Assembly (NCBI GenBank): GCA_017621455.1
Contig: JAGATC010000016.1
Coordinates: 91,134-155,133, forward strand
Length of the DNA: 64,000 bases
From: Alistipes sp.
Lineage (GTDB): Bacteria; Bacteroidota; Bacteroidia; Bacteroidales; Rikenellaceae
Direction: 5' to 3'
Shown here: piece after piece, positions 25,067 to 33,668 of the stretch
How positions within the stretch are numbered: the first letter of the stretch is position 1
Layout: each line of letters starts with the position of its first letter
The notes under the pieces: model-generated
Database searches by the model: none
What the model was told of the DNA's origin: nothing
The model's input: only the letters and a program-made list of their open reading frames with translations
Position numbers and translations under genes: made by a program

Positions 25067-25897
25067 ATGATTAAGACAGAGAATCTGACATTTGGTTACA
25101 GCCGTCGCCACAAGGTGCTCAACGACATCACGCTTGAGCTTGACAAGGGACATATCCACGGTCTATTGGGCTGCAACGGCATAGGCAAGAGCACGCTGCT
25201 AAAGCTCTTTGTGGGCATTATGCGCCCCCAGAGTGGCAGGGTCACCATCAATGGCACCGACCCCGCGAAGCACGACGCAGCGACCTTCGCCGATATGATG
25301 ATAATCCCCGAGGAGTTCGACCTGCCGAACATCACACTCGAGGAGTATGCCTCCATAACAGCGCCCTTCTACCCACGCTTCGACCGTGGCTCGATGATGC
25401 ACTATGCCGAGGAGTTGCAGGTAGACACACGCCGCAAGCTCAACGCTATGTCGATGGGTCAGCGCAAGAAGGCATACATAGCCTTTGCTTTAGCTACAAA
25501 CGTGCGCACGCTGCTTATGGACGAGCCCACGAATGGCCTTGATATCCCCTCGAAGGGTGTGTTCCGTAGGTTGTTGGCATCGTATGTCGACGAGGAGCGC
25601 ATGGTGGTAATATCGACACACCAGGTGGCTGACGTAGAGAAACTTATCGACAACATCATCATCCTCGATGCCAAGGGTGTAGCACTCGCTGCCACCACTA
25701 TGGAGATATGTCGCCGCCTGAAGTTTGGTCGCGCCGCGGAGGGTGACAAGGTCATCTACTCGGAGCCTACCATCGCAGGCGAGATGGCAGTAGCGGAGAA
25801 TGAGACAGAGGAGGATTCTATGCTCAACATCGAGCTACTCTTCAACGCCACCTCGGCCAACCGCGACCATATTGTTGAACTATTTAATCGACAGTAA
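25067..25897 (+). CDS. ABC transporter ATP-binding protein (YtrB/BcrA-like)
   Basis: 276 residues. Walker A is GCNGIGKST (about residues 36-44), and the signature is MSMGQRKKAYIAFAL in place of LSGGQ. Walker B is TLLMDEPTNGLDIPS, and the H-loop is VVISTHQVADVE. These define a single ATPase of an ABC-2 exporter. The last 70 residues are a small accessory region. The stop is 3 nt from the permease ATG. With the GntR gene it forms a YtrABC-like unit, a group often tied to envelope stress or antibiotic response; the substrate is unknown. Confidence 0.93.
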   Translation: MIKTENLTFGYSRRHKVLNDITLELDKGHIHGLLGCNGIGKSTLLKLFVGIMRPQSGRVTINGTDPAKHDAATFADMMIIPEEFDLPNITLEEYASITAPFYPRFDRGSMMHYAEELQVDTRRKLNAMSMGQRKKAYIAFALATNVRTLLMDEPTNGLDIPSKGVFRRLLASYVDEERMVVISTHQVADVEKLIDNIIILDAKGVALAATTMEICRRLKFGRAAEGDKVIYSEPTIAGEMAVAENETEEDSMLNIELLFNATSANRDHIVELFNRQ

Positions 25898-25900
25898 GTT

Positions 25901-26644
25901 ATGAAGAGTTTTTCTATACGTAGAGTAGCCCACTATGCTCGCTACCACTACACCTCAATGCGCAACAACTACCTCGGTGTGCTGCTTACGATGTTGGCAT
26001 TCCCCGTGGTATTCGGCATTATGGATAAGGATACCTGTGTGGCAGCTGAAATATCGATGTCCATCTATCTCTTTGCCGGCATCGCCTTTGCCCTGCGCAC
26101 AACGTGGGCTATGCGTAATAAGGGTACGCTTGTCTTGGATAGCGCACTGCCCGTGTCGAAGGGTGAGCGCTTCACATTTATGCTCTTTAATCTTGCCGTG
26201 GCCTATCCGTTGGCCTGCTTTGCGGTGGCGGCACTCTCGATACTTCTCGTCGCACCGTTTAGCATGGAGGGCACTATTGCGGAGGCTATGAACGACTATT
26301 TCTTGAGGTTTGCATTCGAGTGGGCGGTATATGTCATTGTGCAGATTGTTGCCTCGGCGTCTCTGCTTATCAACCTCGCGGCACGCCGTAGCCTAATTGT
26401 GGCATATATTTGTGCTATTGTGGGAGTTATAGCCTTTATTGTTGGCGCCTCATATGCTGGGGTACAGCTCGCCAATGCCCTTTACGATATGGAGAGCAGC
26501 GAGTGGGTAGACCTTATGGTTGCCGACATCGAGGCCAATGCCGAGTTGGTACGATGGATAATAATCGCTATTTTTGTGTCAATCCCCATTGTCTTCTACG
26601 CCTTAGCCTATTCGGTATTGCGTCGTCGTCAAGTAAAGTGGTAG
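25901..26644 (+). CDS. ABC-2 type transporter permease
   Basis: 247 residues with about six hydrophobic segments (YLGVLLTMLAFPVVFGI, ISMSIYLFAGIAFAL, FMLFNLAVAYPLACFAVAAL, YVIVQIVASASLLINLA, LIVAYICAIVGVIAFIVGA, IIIAIFVSIPIVFYALAY). No enzymatic domain is present. It is placed between the ATPase and the GntR regulator with 3-nt gaps on both sides, so it is the membrane partner of the ATPase. Confidence 0.85.
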   Translation: MKSFSIRRVAHYARYHYTSMRNNYLGVLLTMLAFPVVFGIMDKDTCVAAEISMSIYLFAGIAFALRTTWAMRNKGTLVLDSALPVSKGERFTFMLFNLAVAYPLACFAVAALSILLVAPFSMEGTIAEAMNDYFLRFAFEWAVYVIVQIVASASLLINLAARRSLIVAYICAIVGVIAFIVGASYAGVQLANALYDMESSEWVDLMVADIEANAELVRWIIIAIFVSIPIVFYALAYSVLRRRQVKW

Positions 26645-26647
26645 CCT

Positions 26648-27007
26648 ATGCAAATGCAGTTTAACGAAGAGAAGCCTATTTGGCGACAGATATATGAGCT
26701 TATAGCTATGCGTATCCTCTCGGGCGAGTGGCCCGAGGAGGAGCGCATCGTCTCGGTGCGCGAGATGGCTGCCACGGTGGGTGTCAACCCCAATACGGTT
26801 ATGCGCAGCTACGAACGCTTGGAGGCTGACGGCATCATCTTCAACCGCCGCGGCATCGGCTTTTTCGTCGCGTCGGGTGCCAAGGACCATATCAAGCAGC
26901 TCGAGCGCAAGAAGTTTATGGACGAGGAGCTGCCGAAGCTCCGCGAACGCCTCGGTCATATCGGCCTCACGATAGATGTCCGAGTGGCGACCGATAATCG
27001 TGAGTAA
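26648..27007 (+). CDS. GntR-family transcriptional regulator, YtrA subfamily
   Basis: 119 residues, the short YtrA form with a winged helix (IYELIAMRILSGEWPEEERI, SVREMAATVGVNPNTVMRSYERLEADG) and only a brief C-terminal dimer helix instead of an effector domain. It is the third gene of the ABC operon. Two matching 22-bp palindromes in the operon's promoter region are the likely binding sites, implying autoregulation relieved when the exporter is needed. Confidence 0.93.
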   Translation: MQMQFNEEKPIWRQIYELIAMRILSGEWPEEERIVSVREMAATVGVNPNTVMRSYERLEADGIIFNRRGIGFFVASGAKDHIKQLERKKFMDEELPKLRERLGHIGLTIDVRVATDNRE

Positions 27008-27063
27008 CGAAGAGGAGAGCATATTTTTTCGCTCTTAGTAGGACAACATCACCTAAAAATGAT

Positions 27064-27071
27064 TATCTTTG
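27064..27071 (+). promoter_or_regulatory. -7 box of the pyrD-cinA transcript
   Basis: TATCTTTG, a full TAnnTTTG match, lies 50 nt before the pyrD ATG. No convincing -33 TTTG is visible. Confidence 0.6.
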
Positions 27072-27120
27072 TATAATTATATCCGTTGATACAGAGTATC
27101 AATACAATTTTAGGTTGACT

Positions 27121-28176
27121 ATGTCGCTATTTCAACATATACTCTCCGTACTCCCACCAGAGGTCGCACACAACGTGCGCATGCGTCTGATGGGATTCGC
27201 TGGCATGCTACCCACAGGGCACAGATGGATGAAGCTTCTAAATGCACCGAAGGGTAACGAGTTACACCGCGAGGTCTTTGGCTTGGCCTTTCGCAACCCT
27301 ATAGGTGTGGCTGCAGGCTTTGACCCTAACGGCAACAGAATCAACGAGTTGGGAGCAATGGGTTTCGGATTTGTCGAGATCGGTTCGGTGACGCCACGTC
27401 GCCACCCCGGCACCCCACGCCCAAGGCTGAAGCGACTTAAAAAGGTCGTTAAGGAGACGGCTAATACGCCATCATTCATCGACAACTCAGGCTACCCCAG
27501 TCAGGGGTTAGAGCATGTGCTCGGCAACGTGCGTAAGCGCCGCAAGCATACCAAAGAGCTCGTCATAGGCTGCAATATCAGCAAAATGACATCGACACAC
27601 CCCGAAGATATTACCAAGGACTACCTACGCGTCTTTCGTAATATGTATCAGTATGTCGACTTCTTTGTCATTAACATTGCGTGCAACACATCAACAAAGC
27701 CATTTGAGCCTCGCACCGAGGAGGAGATACGCGCCATTCTGGACCCCCTATTCGAGTTCCGTCGCGGCCAACCCGACTACTGCCCCATACTCCTCAAGGT
27801 CTCTCCCGACCTCACAAAGGATGAGCTCGACATGGTCATCGACATCCTTATTGAGACCCCCCTCGACGGCATCGAGGCTGTGGCAGGCTCCACGCAGATG
27901 GCCGAGAAGATGGGTATCGCAAATGGAGCCATCAGTGGTGCCTTGCTCACCGAGCGCGCCATAGAGACTGTGCGCTACATCGCCGAGCGCACCGAGCACA
28001 ACTACCCCATCATCGGCTCGGGAGGTATGATGACCCCCGAGGATGTGAAGCGCATGCTCGAGGCAGGAGCATCGCTCGTGGCCCTCAACTCGGGACTACG
28101 CCAAAATGGCATGCGCCTACTTAAAAAAGCCGCAAAGGGGCTCACCACACAACCCAAACCCGAAACAACACCATGA
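27121..28176 (+). CDS. pyrD: Dihydroorotate dehydrogenase (quinone), class 2
   Basis: 351 residues. Class 2 features are an N-terminal amphipathic helix (LFQHILSVLPPEVAHNVRMR) for membrane association, then FRNPIGVAAGFDPNGN, GFVEIGSVTPRRHPGTPRPR and the FMN-binding SGALLTERAIETVRYI and PIIGSGGMMTPEDVKRMLEAGASLV. It oxidises dihydroorotate to orotate and passes electrons to quinone. ATG 27121 is used; the frame's extra upstream codons start with TTG. It overlaps cinA by ATGA. Confidence 0.95.
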   Translation: MSLFQHILSVLPPEVAHNVRMRLMGFAGMLPTGHRWMKLLNAPKGNELHREVFGLAFRNPIGVAAGFDPNGNRINELGAMGFGFVEIGSVTPRRHPGTPRPRLKRLKKVVKETANTPSFIDNSGYPSQGLEHVLGNVRKRRKHTKELVIGCNISKMTSTHPEDITKDYLRVFRNMYQYVDFFVINIACNTSTKPFEPRTEEEIRAILDPLFEFRRGQPDYCPILLKVSPDLTKDELDMVIDILIETPLDGIEAVAGSTQMAEKMGIANGAISGALLTERAIETVRYIAERTEHNYPIIGSGGMMTPEDVKRMLEAGASLVALNSGLRQNGMRLLKKAAKGLTTQPKPETTP

Positions 28177-29414
28177 AAGCAACGATAATAACCATAGGCG
28201 ACGAGATACTTATCGGCCAGATAGTCGACACCAACAGCGTCTCGATAGCTAAGAAACTAAACGCCATAGGCATCACCATCTCGGAGAAACTCTCGATTGG
28301 CGACACACGCGAGGCCATCGTCTCGACCATAGACCGCGCACTAAAGGCAACAGATGTATTGGTCATCACGGGCGGCCTCGGCCCCACGAAAGATGATATT
28401 ACGAAGCACACCTTGGCACAAATATTCAACTCAGAGCTTGTGTACAATGAGGCTGAGGGTGAGCACGTTAAGTCGCTATTAGCACGTCGTGGCATAGAGT
28501 TTACCGACCTCAACCGCGGTCAGGCGATGCTCCCCAAGTGTTGCACCGTGTTGCACAACGCTCACGGCACAGCCCCAGGCATGTGGTTCGAGCGTGATGG
28601 CAAGGTTATCGTATCGCTGCCAGGCGTGCCCTTCGAGATGGAGCACCTGATGGATGACGAGGTGATACCACGCCTCAAGGCGCACTTCGAGCTTAAGGCG
28701 ATAGTACACCGCACGCTCATCACGCGCGGCATCCCCGAGTCGATACTCGCTGCACGCATCGCCGAGTGGGAGGATGCACTACCCTCGCACCTCCACCTGG
28801 CCTATCTACCAGCACCCAATGTGGTGCGCCTACGCCTCTCGGCATACGATGTCGAGGGTGCTGCCACCGAGGAGGAGATTACGGCACAGTTCGACACGCT
28901 ACGCTCAATCATTGGCGACAACATCGTGGGCTATGAGGGCAGCAGCGTAGAGCAGCAGATACACGAGATACTTACGGCTCGTGGCGAGAAGCTCGCCGTG
29001 GCCGAGAGTTGCACGGGAGGCACCATCGCCGCGAAGTTCACCGCCATGGCTGGCGCCTCGGCATACTTTATGGCGGGCGTCGTAAGCTACTCCAACGAGG
29101 CTAAGCACGACATCCTCGGCGTAAGCTGGGACAGCCTTAACGCCTATGGTGCTGTTAGCGAGCAGGTGGCACGCGAGATGGCCGAGGGCGTACGCCGCGT
29201 GAGTAAGGCCGACTACGCCATAGCCACCACTGGCATTGCAGGCCCTGGTGGCGGCTCCAAGGAGAAGCCCGTGGGCACGGTATGGATGGCGGTAGCCACG
29301 CCCACCAAGACCATCGCCATAATGCGCAACTCGGGCACCGACCGCTCACAGATTATCAGCCGCGCCTCGGCATATACCATAGAGATGCTATACAACGAAC
29401 TAAAAAATCTATAA
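28173..29414 (+). CDS. cinA: CinA-like protein with nicotinamide-nucleotide amidase (PncC) domain
   Basis: 413 residues. The N-terminal MoCF-like/COG1058 domain (1-170) has TIGDEILIGQIVDTNS and ITGGLGPTKDDITKHTLA. The C-terminal CinA/PncC domain (about 255-410) has LAVAESCTGGTIAAKFT, GVVSYSNEAKHDILGV, and the ATTGIAGPGGGSKEKPVGTVW loop. It should hydrolyse NMN to nicotinic acid mononucleotide and handle ADP-ribose-type byproducts. Its 4-nt overlap with pyrD gives coupling. The neighbour pncB makes the same product from nicotinate, so both act in NAD salvage. Confidence 0.93.
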   Translation: MKATIITIGDEILIGQIVDTNSVSIAKKLNAIGITISEKLSIGDTREAIVSTIDRALKATDVLVITGGLGPTKDDITKHTLAQIFNSELVYNEAEGEHVKSLLARRGIEFTDLNRGQAMLPKCCTVLHNAHGTAPGMWFERDGKVIVSLPGVPFEMEHLMDDEVIPRLKAHFELKAIVHRTLITRGIPESILAARIAEWEDALPSHLHLAYLPAPNVVRLRLSAYDVEGAATEEEITAQFDTLRSIIGDNIVGYEGSSVEQQIHEILTARGEKLAVAESCTGGTIAAKFTAMAGASAYFMAGVVSYSNEAKHDILGVSWDSLNAYGAVSEQVAREMAEGVRRVSKADYAIATTGIAGPGGGSKEKPVGTVWMAVATPTKTIAIMRNSGTDRSQIISRASAYTIEMLYNELKNL

Positions 29415-29441
29415 CACCCAACGACACAAACACCTAAAACT

Positions 29442-30611
29442 ATGATACGTTCAATCTTAGACACCGACTTGTACAAGTTCACCACTTCGTACGCCTACTT
29501 CAAGCTATACCCCCAGGCTATTGGCACGTTCACATTCAACGACCGCGCAAAGGTGGAGTATGACGACGACTTCCTTGAGGACCTCAAGGCCGAACTCAAG
29601 GCATTGGAGCGCATATCGCTCTCTGACGATGAGTTCCAGTATATGAACAAGAACTGCAAGTATATCCCACAGAACTACTTCGAGTGGCTGCTCGGCTTTA
29701 GGTTCGACGCCTCGAAGATCAACGTTTGGCTCGATGAGGAGCGCCACCTGCAGATCAACGTAACGGACTATATGTATAAGGTTACGCTCTACGAGATTCC
29801 TATCCTCGCCACCGTGTCGGAGCTCTTCCACCTGCGCAATAGCTACGACGCTGAGGAGATGATTGCCCGCTTGGAGAAGAAGGAACAGATCGCCCGCGAG
29901 AATGGCATCATCTTCTCGGACTTCGGCACACGCCGCCGCTTCTCGTACGACGTGCAGCGTATGGTCGTCAAGCACCTCAAAAATAACCCCTGCGGTTGCA
30001 CTGGCACCTCTAACTGTCACCTCGCTATGGAGCTCGATATGAAAATGATAGGCACCTACCCCCACGAGTTGCCGATGTTTATCGCAGCCGTTAATGGTGG
30101 TCCACGTAATGCCAACTACCTCACGATGGAGGACTGGGTGAAGGTCTACGATGGCTATCTCGGCACAGCACTTACCGATAGCTTCGGCTCGGAGGTCTTC
30201 TTCAACAACTTCTCGAAGAAGCACGCCTGCCTCTTCGACGGTGTTCGCCACGACTCGGGCGACCCTATCGCCTTTATCGATATGGCTATCAACCGCTATA
30301 AGGAGCTCGGCATCGACCCTATGACCAAGTCTATCGTCTTTAGCGACTCGCTCAATTTCGAGAAGTGCGTAGAGATTAAGAAGGCCTGCGAGGGACGTAT
30401 TAAGTGTATGTTCGGCATCGGCACCAACCTCACCTGCGACACGGGCCACGCCTCTTGCAATATCGTTATGAAGCTCTCGTCGTGCCAGATTAACGAGCGC
30501 AAGCCCAAGGAGCTCTGCGTGAAGCTCTCGGATGTCATGGGCAAGGAGATGGGCGACCCCGAGGAGGTAAAGGTCTACCGCTACCTGTTGCGCAACCAGG
30601 CGAAGAACTAA
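29442..30611 (+). CDS. pncB: Nicotinate phosphoribosyltransferase
   Basis: 389 residues, the standard length. It begins MIRSILDTDLYKFTTSYAYF. A catalytic/phosphoribosyl core is visible in FSDFGTRRRFSYDVQ, GTSNCHLAMELDMKMIGTYPHELPM, and LFDGVRHDSGDPIAFIDMAI. It makes NaMN from nicotinate and PRPP with ATP. It follows cinA by 27 nt and precedes a strong terminator (30634), ending the pyrD-cinA-pncB unit. Confidence 0.96.
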   Translation: MIRSILDTDLYKFTTSYAYFKLYPQAIGTFTFNDRAKVEYDDDFLEDLKAELKALERISLSDDEFQYMNKNCKYIPQNYFEWLLGFRFDASKINVWLDEERHLQINVTDYMYKVTLYEIPILATVSELFHLRNSYDAEEMIARLEKKEQIARENGIIFSDFGTRRRFSYDVQRMVVKHLKNNPCGCTGTSNCHLAMELDMKMIGTYPHELPMFIAAVNGGPRNANYLTMEDWVKVYDGYLGTALTDSFGSEVFFNNFSKKHACLFDGVRHDSGDPIAFIDMAINRYKELGIDPMTKSIVFSDSLNFEKCVEIKKACEGRIKCMFGIGTNLTCDTGHASCNIVMKLSSCQINERKPKELCVKLSDVMGKEMGDPEEVKVYRYLLRNQAKN

Positions 30612-30633
30612 GCTTCCACGCTTAACAGAGATT

Positions 30634-30664
30634 TGGGGTAGACCACCGTCTACCCCATTTGTTT
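30634..30664 (+). terminator. Terminator of pncB
   Basis: A 10-bp stem TGGGGTAGAC/GTCTACCCCA with loop CACC is followed by TTTGTTT, 23 nt after the pncB stop. Confidence 0.85.
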
Positions 30665-30684
30665 CATATAAATATCACAGGCCT

Positions 30685-31284
30685 ATGCCACGCAGAATTG
30701 TCATACTCGTTGCCTGCATCTTTGCAACCGCACTTGCAGTCTCAGCGCAATGCCCCACCAATGAGATTTGGTACACCACGACTGATGGGGCGAAGGTATC
30801 CACCGAGAAACTGGGAGAGCCTGTAATCGCACACACTTATCAAGATGGTAAGGGCATCATTCGATTCGATAAGCCTGTAACAAATATTGGTAACGATGCA
30901 TATTATGGTTGCCGAAATCTACAAAGCATCACTCTCCCCAATAGTGTCGTAAGCATTGGAGATAGGGCATTCAGCTACTGCCTCAGTCTAACAACCATCA
31001 ACATTCCAAACAGTGTAACTGAGATTGGAAATTGGGCCATCGAAGGTTGCAAAGATCTTACAAGCACCACTATCCCCAATAGCGTAACTAACCTCCATGC
31101 TGAAACATTTAAGAATTGCGAGAACCTAACGAGCATCACTTGCCTTGCCACAATACCACCTCTATTTTGGGACGTAAACATCGCTGATGACTTGATAATA
31201 TATGTTCCCAAAAAGTCTGTGAAACGATATAAACACGCATACGGTTGGTCGCTATATAAGAAGCATATAAAGCCGATAAAATAG
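30685..31284 (+). CDS. BspA-type leucine-rich-repeat protein (secreted)
   Basis: 199 residues with a Sec signal (MPRRIVILVACIFATALAVSAQ). The body holds about four LRR_5/BspA repeats of the form YGCRNLQSITLPNSVVSIGDRAF, SYCLSLTTINIPNSVTEIGNWA and so on. The C-terminal IIYVPKKSVKRYKHAYGWS is the typical end of BspA proteins (a V-P-x-x-S-V-x-x-Y-K block). Such proteins are exported and can be surface-attached adhesins, but this one is very short and has no sorting domain that I can see. It is isolated between the pncB terminator and the rpmB promoter. Confidence 0.85.
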   Translation: MPRRIVILVACIFATALAVSAQCPTNEIWYTTTDGAKVSTEKLGEPVIAHTYQDGKGIIRFDKPVTNIGNDAYYGCRNLQSITLPNSVVSIGDRAFSYCLSLTTINIPNSVTEIGNWAIEGCKDLTSTTIPNSVTNLHAETFKNCENLTSITCLATIPPLFWDVNIADDLIIYVPKKSVKRYKHAYGWSLYKKHIKPIK

Positions 31285-31399
31285 AGGTCTTGACCTATTT
31301 GCATAGTCAATACTACCGATATTGGGTACATTTTACTGGTAATATGAGCTTAGAGATACCCTTACTTTATTATTGCATAATAAATAAAAGCGTGCAAAG

Positions 31400-31430
31400 T
31401 TTGCAGATTGAGAAAAATTGTGTATCTTTG
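31400..31430 (+). promoter_or_regulatory. Promoter of the rpmB-rpmG-DUF4295 operon
   Basis: TTTG (31400-31403), 19 nt, TATCTTTG (31423-31430) is a perfect consensus match. The start would be near 31435, giving a 40-nt leader. Confidence 0.85.
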
Positions 31431-31475
31431 TGCGCTTTTGTGCCGCGGTGGCACTTAAGGTAAAAATAAAGTACA

Positions 31476-31709
31476 ATGAAAGTTTGTGAAATCACTGGTA
31501 AGGTAGCGATGGTGGGTAACAATGTTTCTCACTCGCACATCCGCACCAAGCGCACATTCTCACCTAACTTGAGAACTAAGCGTTTCTGGTCGGAGGAGGA
31601 GGGCCGCTGGATCACTTTGAAGGTTTCGGCTGCCGGCATCAAAACAATCAACAAGAAGGGTCTTGCAGCTGCACTTCGTGAGGCTAAGGCTGCTAAGAAG
31701 GTTTACTAA
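31476..31709 (+). CDS. rpmB: 50S ribosomal protein L28
   Basis: 77 residues. [36 protein letters not shown] and [15 protein letters not shown] are L28 signatures. It heads a three-gene unit with rpmG 16 nt downstream, the standard Bacteroidota arrangement. Codon use is biased as expected of a highly expressed gene. Confidence 0.97.
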   Translation: MKVCEITGKVAMVGNNVSHSHIRTKRTFSPNLRTKRFWSEEEGRWITLKVSAAGIKTINKKGLAAALREAKAAKKVY

Positions 31710-31725
31710 AAACAGGTAACAGAAA

Positions 31726-31908
31726 ATGGCAAAGAAAGGTAACAGAGTGCAGGTAATCCTTGAGTGCACCGAGCAGAAGGAGAGCGGCGTTGCAGGCATG
31801 TCACGCTACATCACCACTAAGAACAAGAAGAATACTCCCGACCGTTTGGAGCGTAAGAAGTACAATCCTTACTTGAAGCGAGTAACACTTCACCGCGAGA
31901 TTAAGTAA
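31726..31908 (+). CDS. rpmG: 50S ribosomal protein L33
   Basis: 60 residues: [20 protein letters not shown] and [23 protein letters not shown]. It carries only one of the four zinc-ribbon cysteines, so it is the zinc-free (C-minus) form. It sits between rpmB and the DUF4295 gene. Confidence 0.97.
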   Translation: MAKKGNRVQVILECTEQKESGVAGMSRYITTKNKKNTPDRLERKKYNPYLKRVTLHREIK

Positions 31909-31929
31909 TTTTAACGACAGTAGGAAAGT

Positions 31930-32088
31930 ATGGCAAAGAAAGTAGTTGCAACCCTTAAGACGGGTACTGCCAAGAAGTACACAAAGTGTATCAAGATGGT
32001 TAAGTCTGAGAAGACCGGTGCTTACGTATTCCAGTCACAGAACATCTTGGATGAGGAGGAGATCAAGGCATTCTTCGCTCAGAAATAA
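31930..32088 (+). CDS. DUF4295 family small basic protein
   Basis: 52 residues, starting MAKKVVATLKTGTAKKYTKC and ending in an acidic helix DEEEIKAFFAQK. It is found in Bacteroidota directly after rpmG, as here with a 21-nt gap, and is presumed to be ribosome-associated. The function is not established. The gene is followed by a strong terminator. Confidence 0.92.
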   Translation: MAKKVVATLKTGTAKKYTKCIKMVKSEKTGAYVFQSQNILDEEEIKAFFAQK

Positions 32089-32118
32089 TTTGGATTAGAT
32101 GCCCGCAAGGGTGCTAAT

Positions 32119-32155
32119 ACTAAAGGCGACCAATCGGTCGCCTTTAGTGTTTTTA
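32119..32155 (+). terminator. Terminator of the rpmB operon
   Basis: A 13-bp perfect stem ACTAAAGGCGACC/GGTCGCCTTTAGT with loop AATC is followed by GTTTTTA, 30 nt after the DUF4295 stop. Confidence 0.92.
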
Positions 32156-32298
32156 TGGTGGTAATAAAGCGCTGCAATACCACCCAGAGTAAGGGTGTCA
32201 TCTTGAGGACAGAGAGAGCAGGGAGAAAACAGAGAGAGCACAGAGACAACGCGCCAAACGCACTCCGCCCTCCATGAATCCTCCCTAAATCCTCCCTT

Positions 32299-32397
32299 TG
32301 TCATCCTGAGCGTAGCGCAGCGTAGTCGAAGGATCTGCCGAGAGCAAAGATACTATCGCCCTAATTACCAGATTCTTCACTTCGTTCAGAATGACAG
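32299..32397. repeat. GTCATCCTGAGCG palindromic repeat, second full copy
   Basis: It begins TGTCATCCTGAGCGTAGCG and ends CGTTCAGAATGACA, with GTCGAAGGATCTG/CAGATTCTTCAC inside. It is nearly identical to the copy at 2512-2614. On both sides lie related purine-rich stretches (CAGAGAGAGCAGGGAGA, CGCACTCCGCCCTCC) also seen around 2610-2690. The gap 32089-32632 holds only the terminator and repeats. Confidence 0.75.
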
Positions 32398-32507
32398 AGA
32401 GAGGTCAGAGAGATAGAGCAGAGACAACAGAGAGACGACGCGCCAAACGCACACCGCCCTCCCTGAAACCTCCCTGAAATTCTCTCTGAAAACTCCCCCA
32501 CGACCCC

Positions 32508-32634
32508 AATTTCTTGTCAGAAGGGGTATAATTTGGCGCCGATAAAGAGAAAGAGCGGATGGGACATACTTGGCGTATTTCCCATTCGCTCTTTGGATTG
32601 AGGCGTCGAAGGATGCCCCTTATCACAAGAAATT
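32508..32634. repeat. Structured 3'-end element, copy E
   Basis: The outer arms AATTTCTTGT/ACAAGAAATT are perfect. The inner stem GAGCGGATGGGA/TCCCATTCGCTC is capped by TAC-TTGGC-GTA. It starts directly at the deoC stop codon when read on the minus strand. Confidence 0.8.
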
Positions 32635-33508
32635 AGAAGTATTTGATGTCTTTGTCTTCTATTGCTGAAATAAGATTATTCGCTGCCGACGATGCGCCAA
32701 TGCGGAAGAGGTCAGTGGTGAGCCACTCCTCGCCCAGCACCTCCTCGACGATGGTGTAGTAGAGGGCAGCATCCTCGGGGGTCTTAACGCCACCTGCGGC
32801 CTTGAAGCCCACCTTACGACCAGTGAGGTTGTAGTAGTCCTTGATGGCGTGGCACATGACAAATGCCGCCTCGGGGGTTGCTGCGACGTCTATCTTGCCG
32901 GTAGATGTCTTTACGAAGTCGGCACCCGCAAACATAGAGACGAGCGATGCGCGACGTATAAGCTCGGGGGTCTTGAGTGCTCCCGACTCGATGATGACCT
33001 TGAGGACTACATCCTTAGCCTCCTCGCGGAGTAGCTCCACCTCGCTGGCAGCCTCAGCCTCATGACCCGAGAGCATCATGCCTGGGTTGAGGACGATGTC
33101 GACCTCGTCGGCGCCATTCTCTATGGCCATTGCCACCTCGAGGGCCTTAACCTCGACGAAGCTCTGCGATGCGGGGAAGGCACCTGCCACGCTGGTGATG
33201 CGCATAGGAGTGCCGTCAATCTCGAGGCCTACGGTCTCCACAAAGGGAGGATAGACGCAGATAGATGCCACGTTAGGGATGTGGGGATACTTCTCGTAGA
33301 AGTCGACAGCCTTACGCACGAATGCCTGCACAGACTCCACAGAGTCGGTACACGAGAGTGTGGTGAGGTCGATTGCCGAGTAGCAGAACTTGTATACATC
33401 GACATTGCCATTGCGATTTGCTGCCATCTTAATCTTTGCCACCTCCTTGGCCACCTGGTCCTCATTGTGGGCGGGGGCATATTTCTCCAATTCCTTAACG
33501 TAGTCCAT
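32633..33508 (-). CDS. deoC: Deoxyribose-phosphate aldolase
   Basis: 291 residues, the longer E. coli-like class. The Schiff-base lysine is in GADFVKTSTGKID, and the second lysine is in GFKAAGGVKTPEDA. DEVDIVLNPGMML forms the substrate site. It cleaves deoxyribose 5-phosphate to acetaldehyde and glyceraldehyde 3-phosphate in nucleoside catabolism. ATG 33508 is chosen over GTG 33514. A TAAATTTG box lies about 20 nt upstream. It appears monocistronic. Confidence 0.95.
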   Translation of the reverse strand: MDYVKELEKYAPAHNEDQVAKEVAKIKMAANRNGNVDVYKFCYSAIDLTTLSCTDSVESVQAFVRKAVDFYEKYPHIPNVASICVYPPFVETVGLEIDGTPMRITSVAGAFPASQSFVEVKALEVAMAIENGADEVDIVLNPGMMLSGHEAEAASEVELLREEAKDVVLKVIIESGALKTPELIRRASLVSMFAGADFVKTSTGKIDVAATPEAAFVMCHAIKDYYNLTGRKVGFKAAGGVKTPEDAALYYTIVEEVLGEEWLTTDLFRIGASSAANNLISAIEDKDIKYF

Positions 33509-33611
33509 AGTCACACTAATTTTGTAATCACAAATTTAATATTATTTTTCCAAACTACCAACTACAACATCCATTTTTAGCGGCACGAAGTGGAAATATT
33601 TCGTATATATA

Positions 33612-33644
33612 CAAAAAAACTGCCCCACCAATTGGCAGGGCAGT
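33612..33644 (-). terminator. Terminator of the Fn3 lipoprotein gene
   Basis: On the minus strand ACTGCCC-TGCCAATTGGTG-GGGCAGT is followed by TTTTTT. The loop can itself pair (CCAATTGG). It lies 25 nt after the gene's stop. Confidence 0.85.
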
Positions 33645-33668
33645 GAGTGTTATCTCTTTAGTGTAGGC

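Noticed and set aside
29415..29441. NAD-related riboswitch before pncB
   Set aside because: Only 27 nt separate cinA and pncB, too short for such a structure.
29505..30449. 314-codon open frame on the minus strand
   Set aside because: It is antisense to pncB; the composition is that of a mirrored gene.
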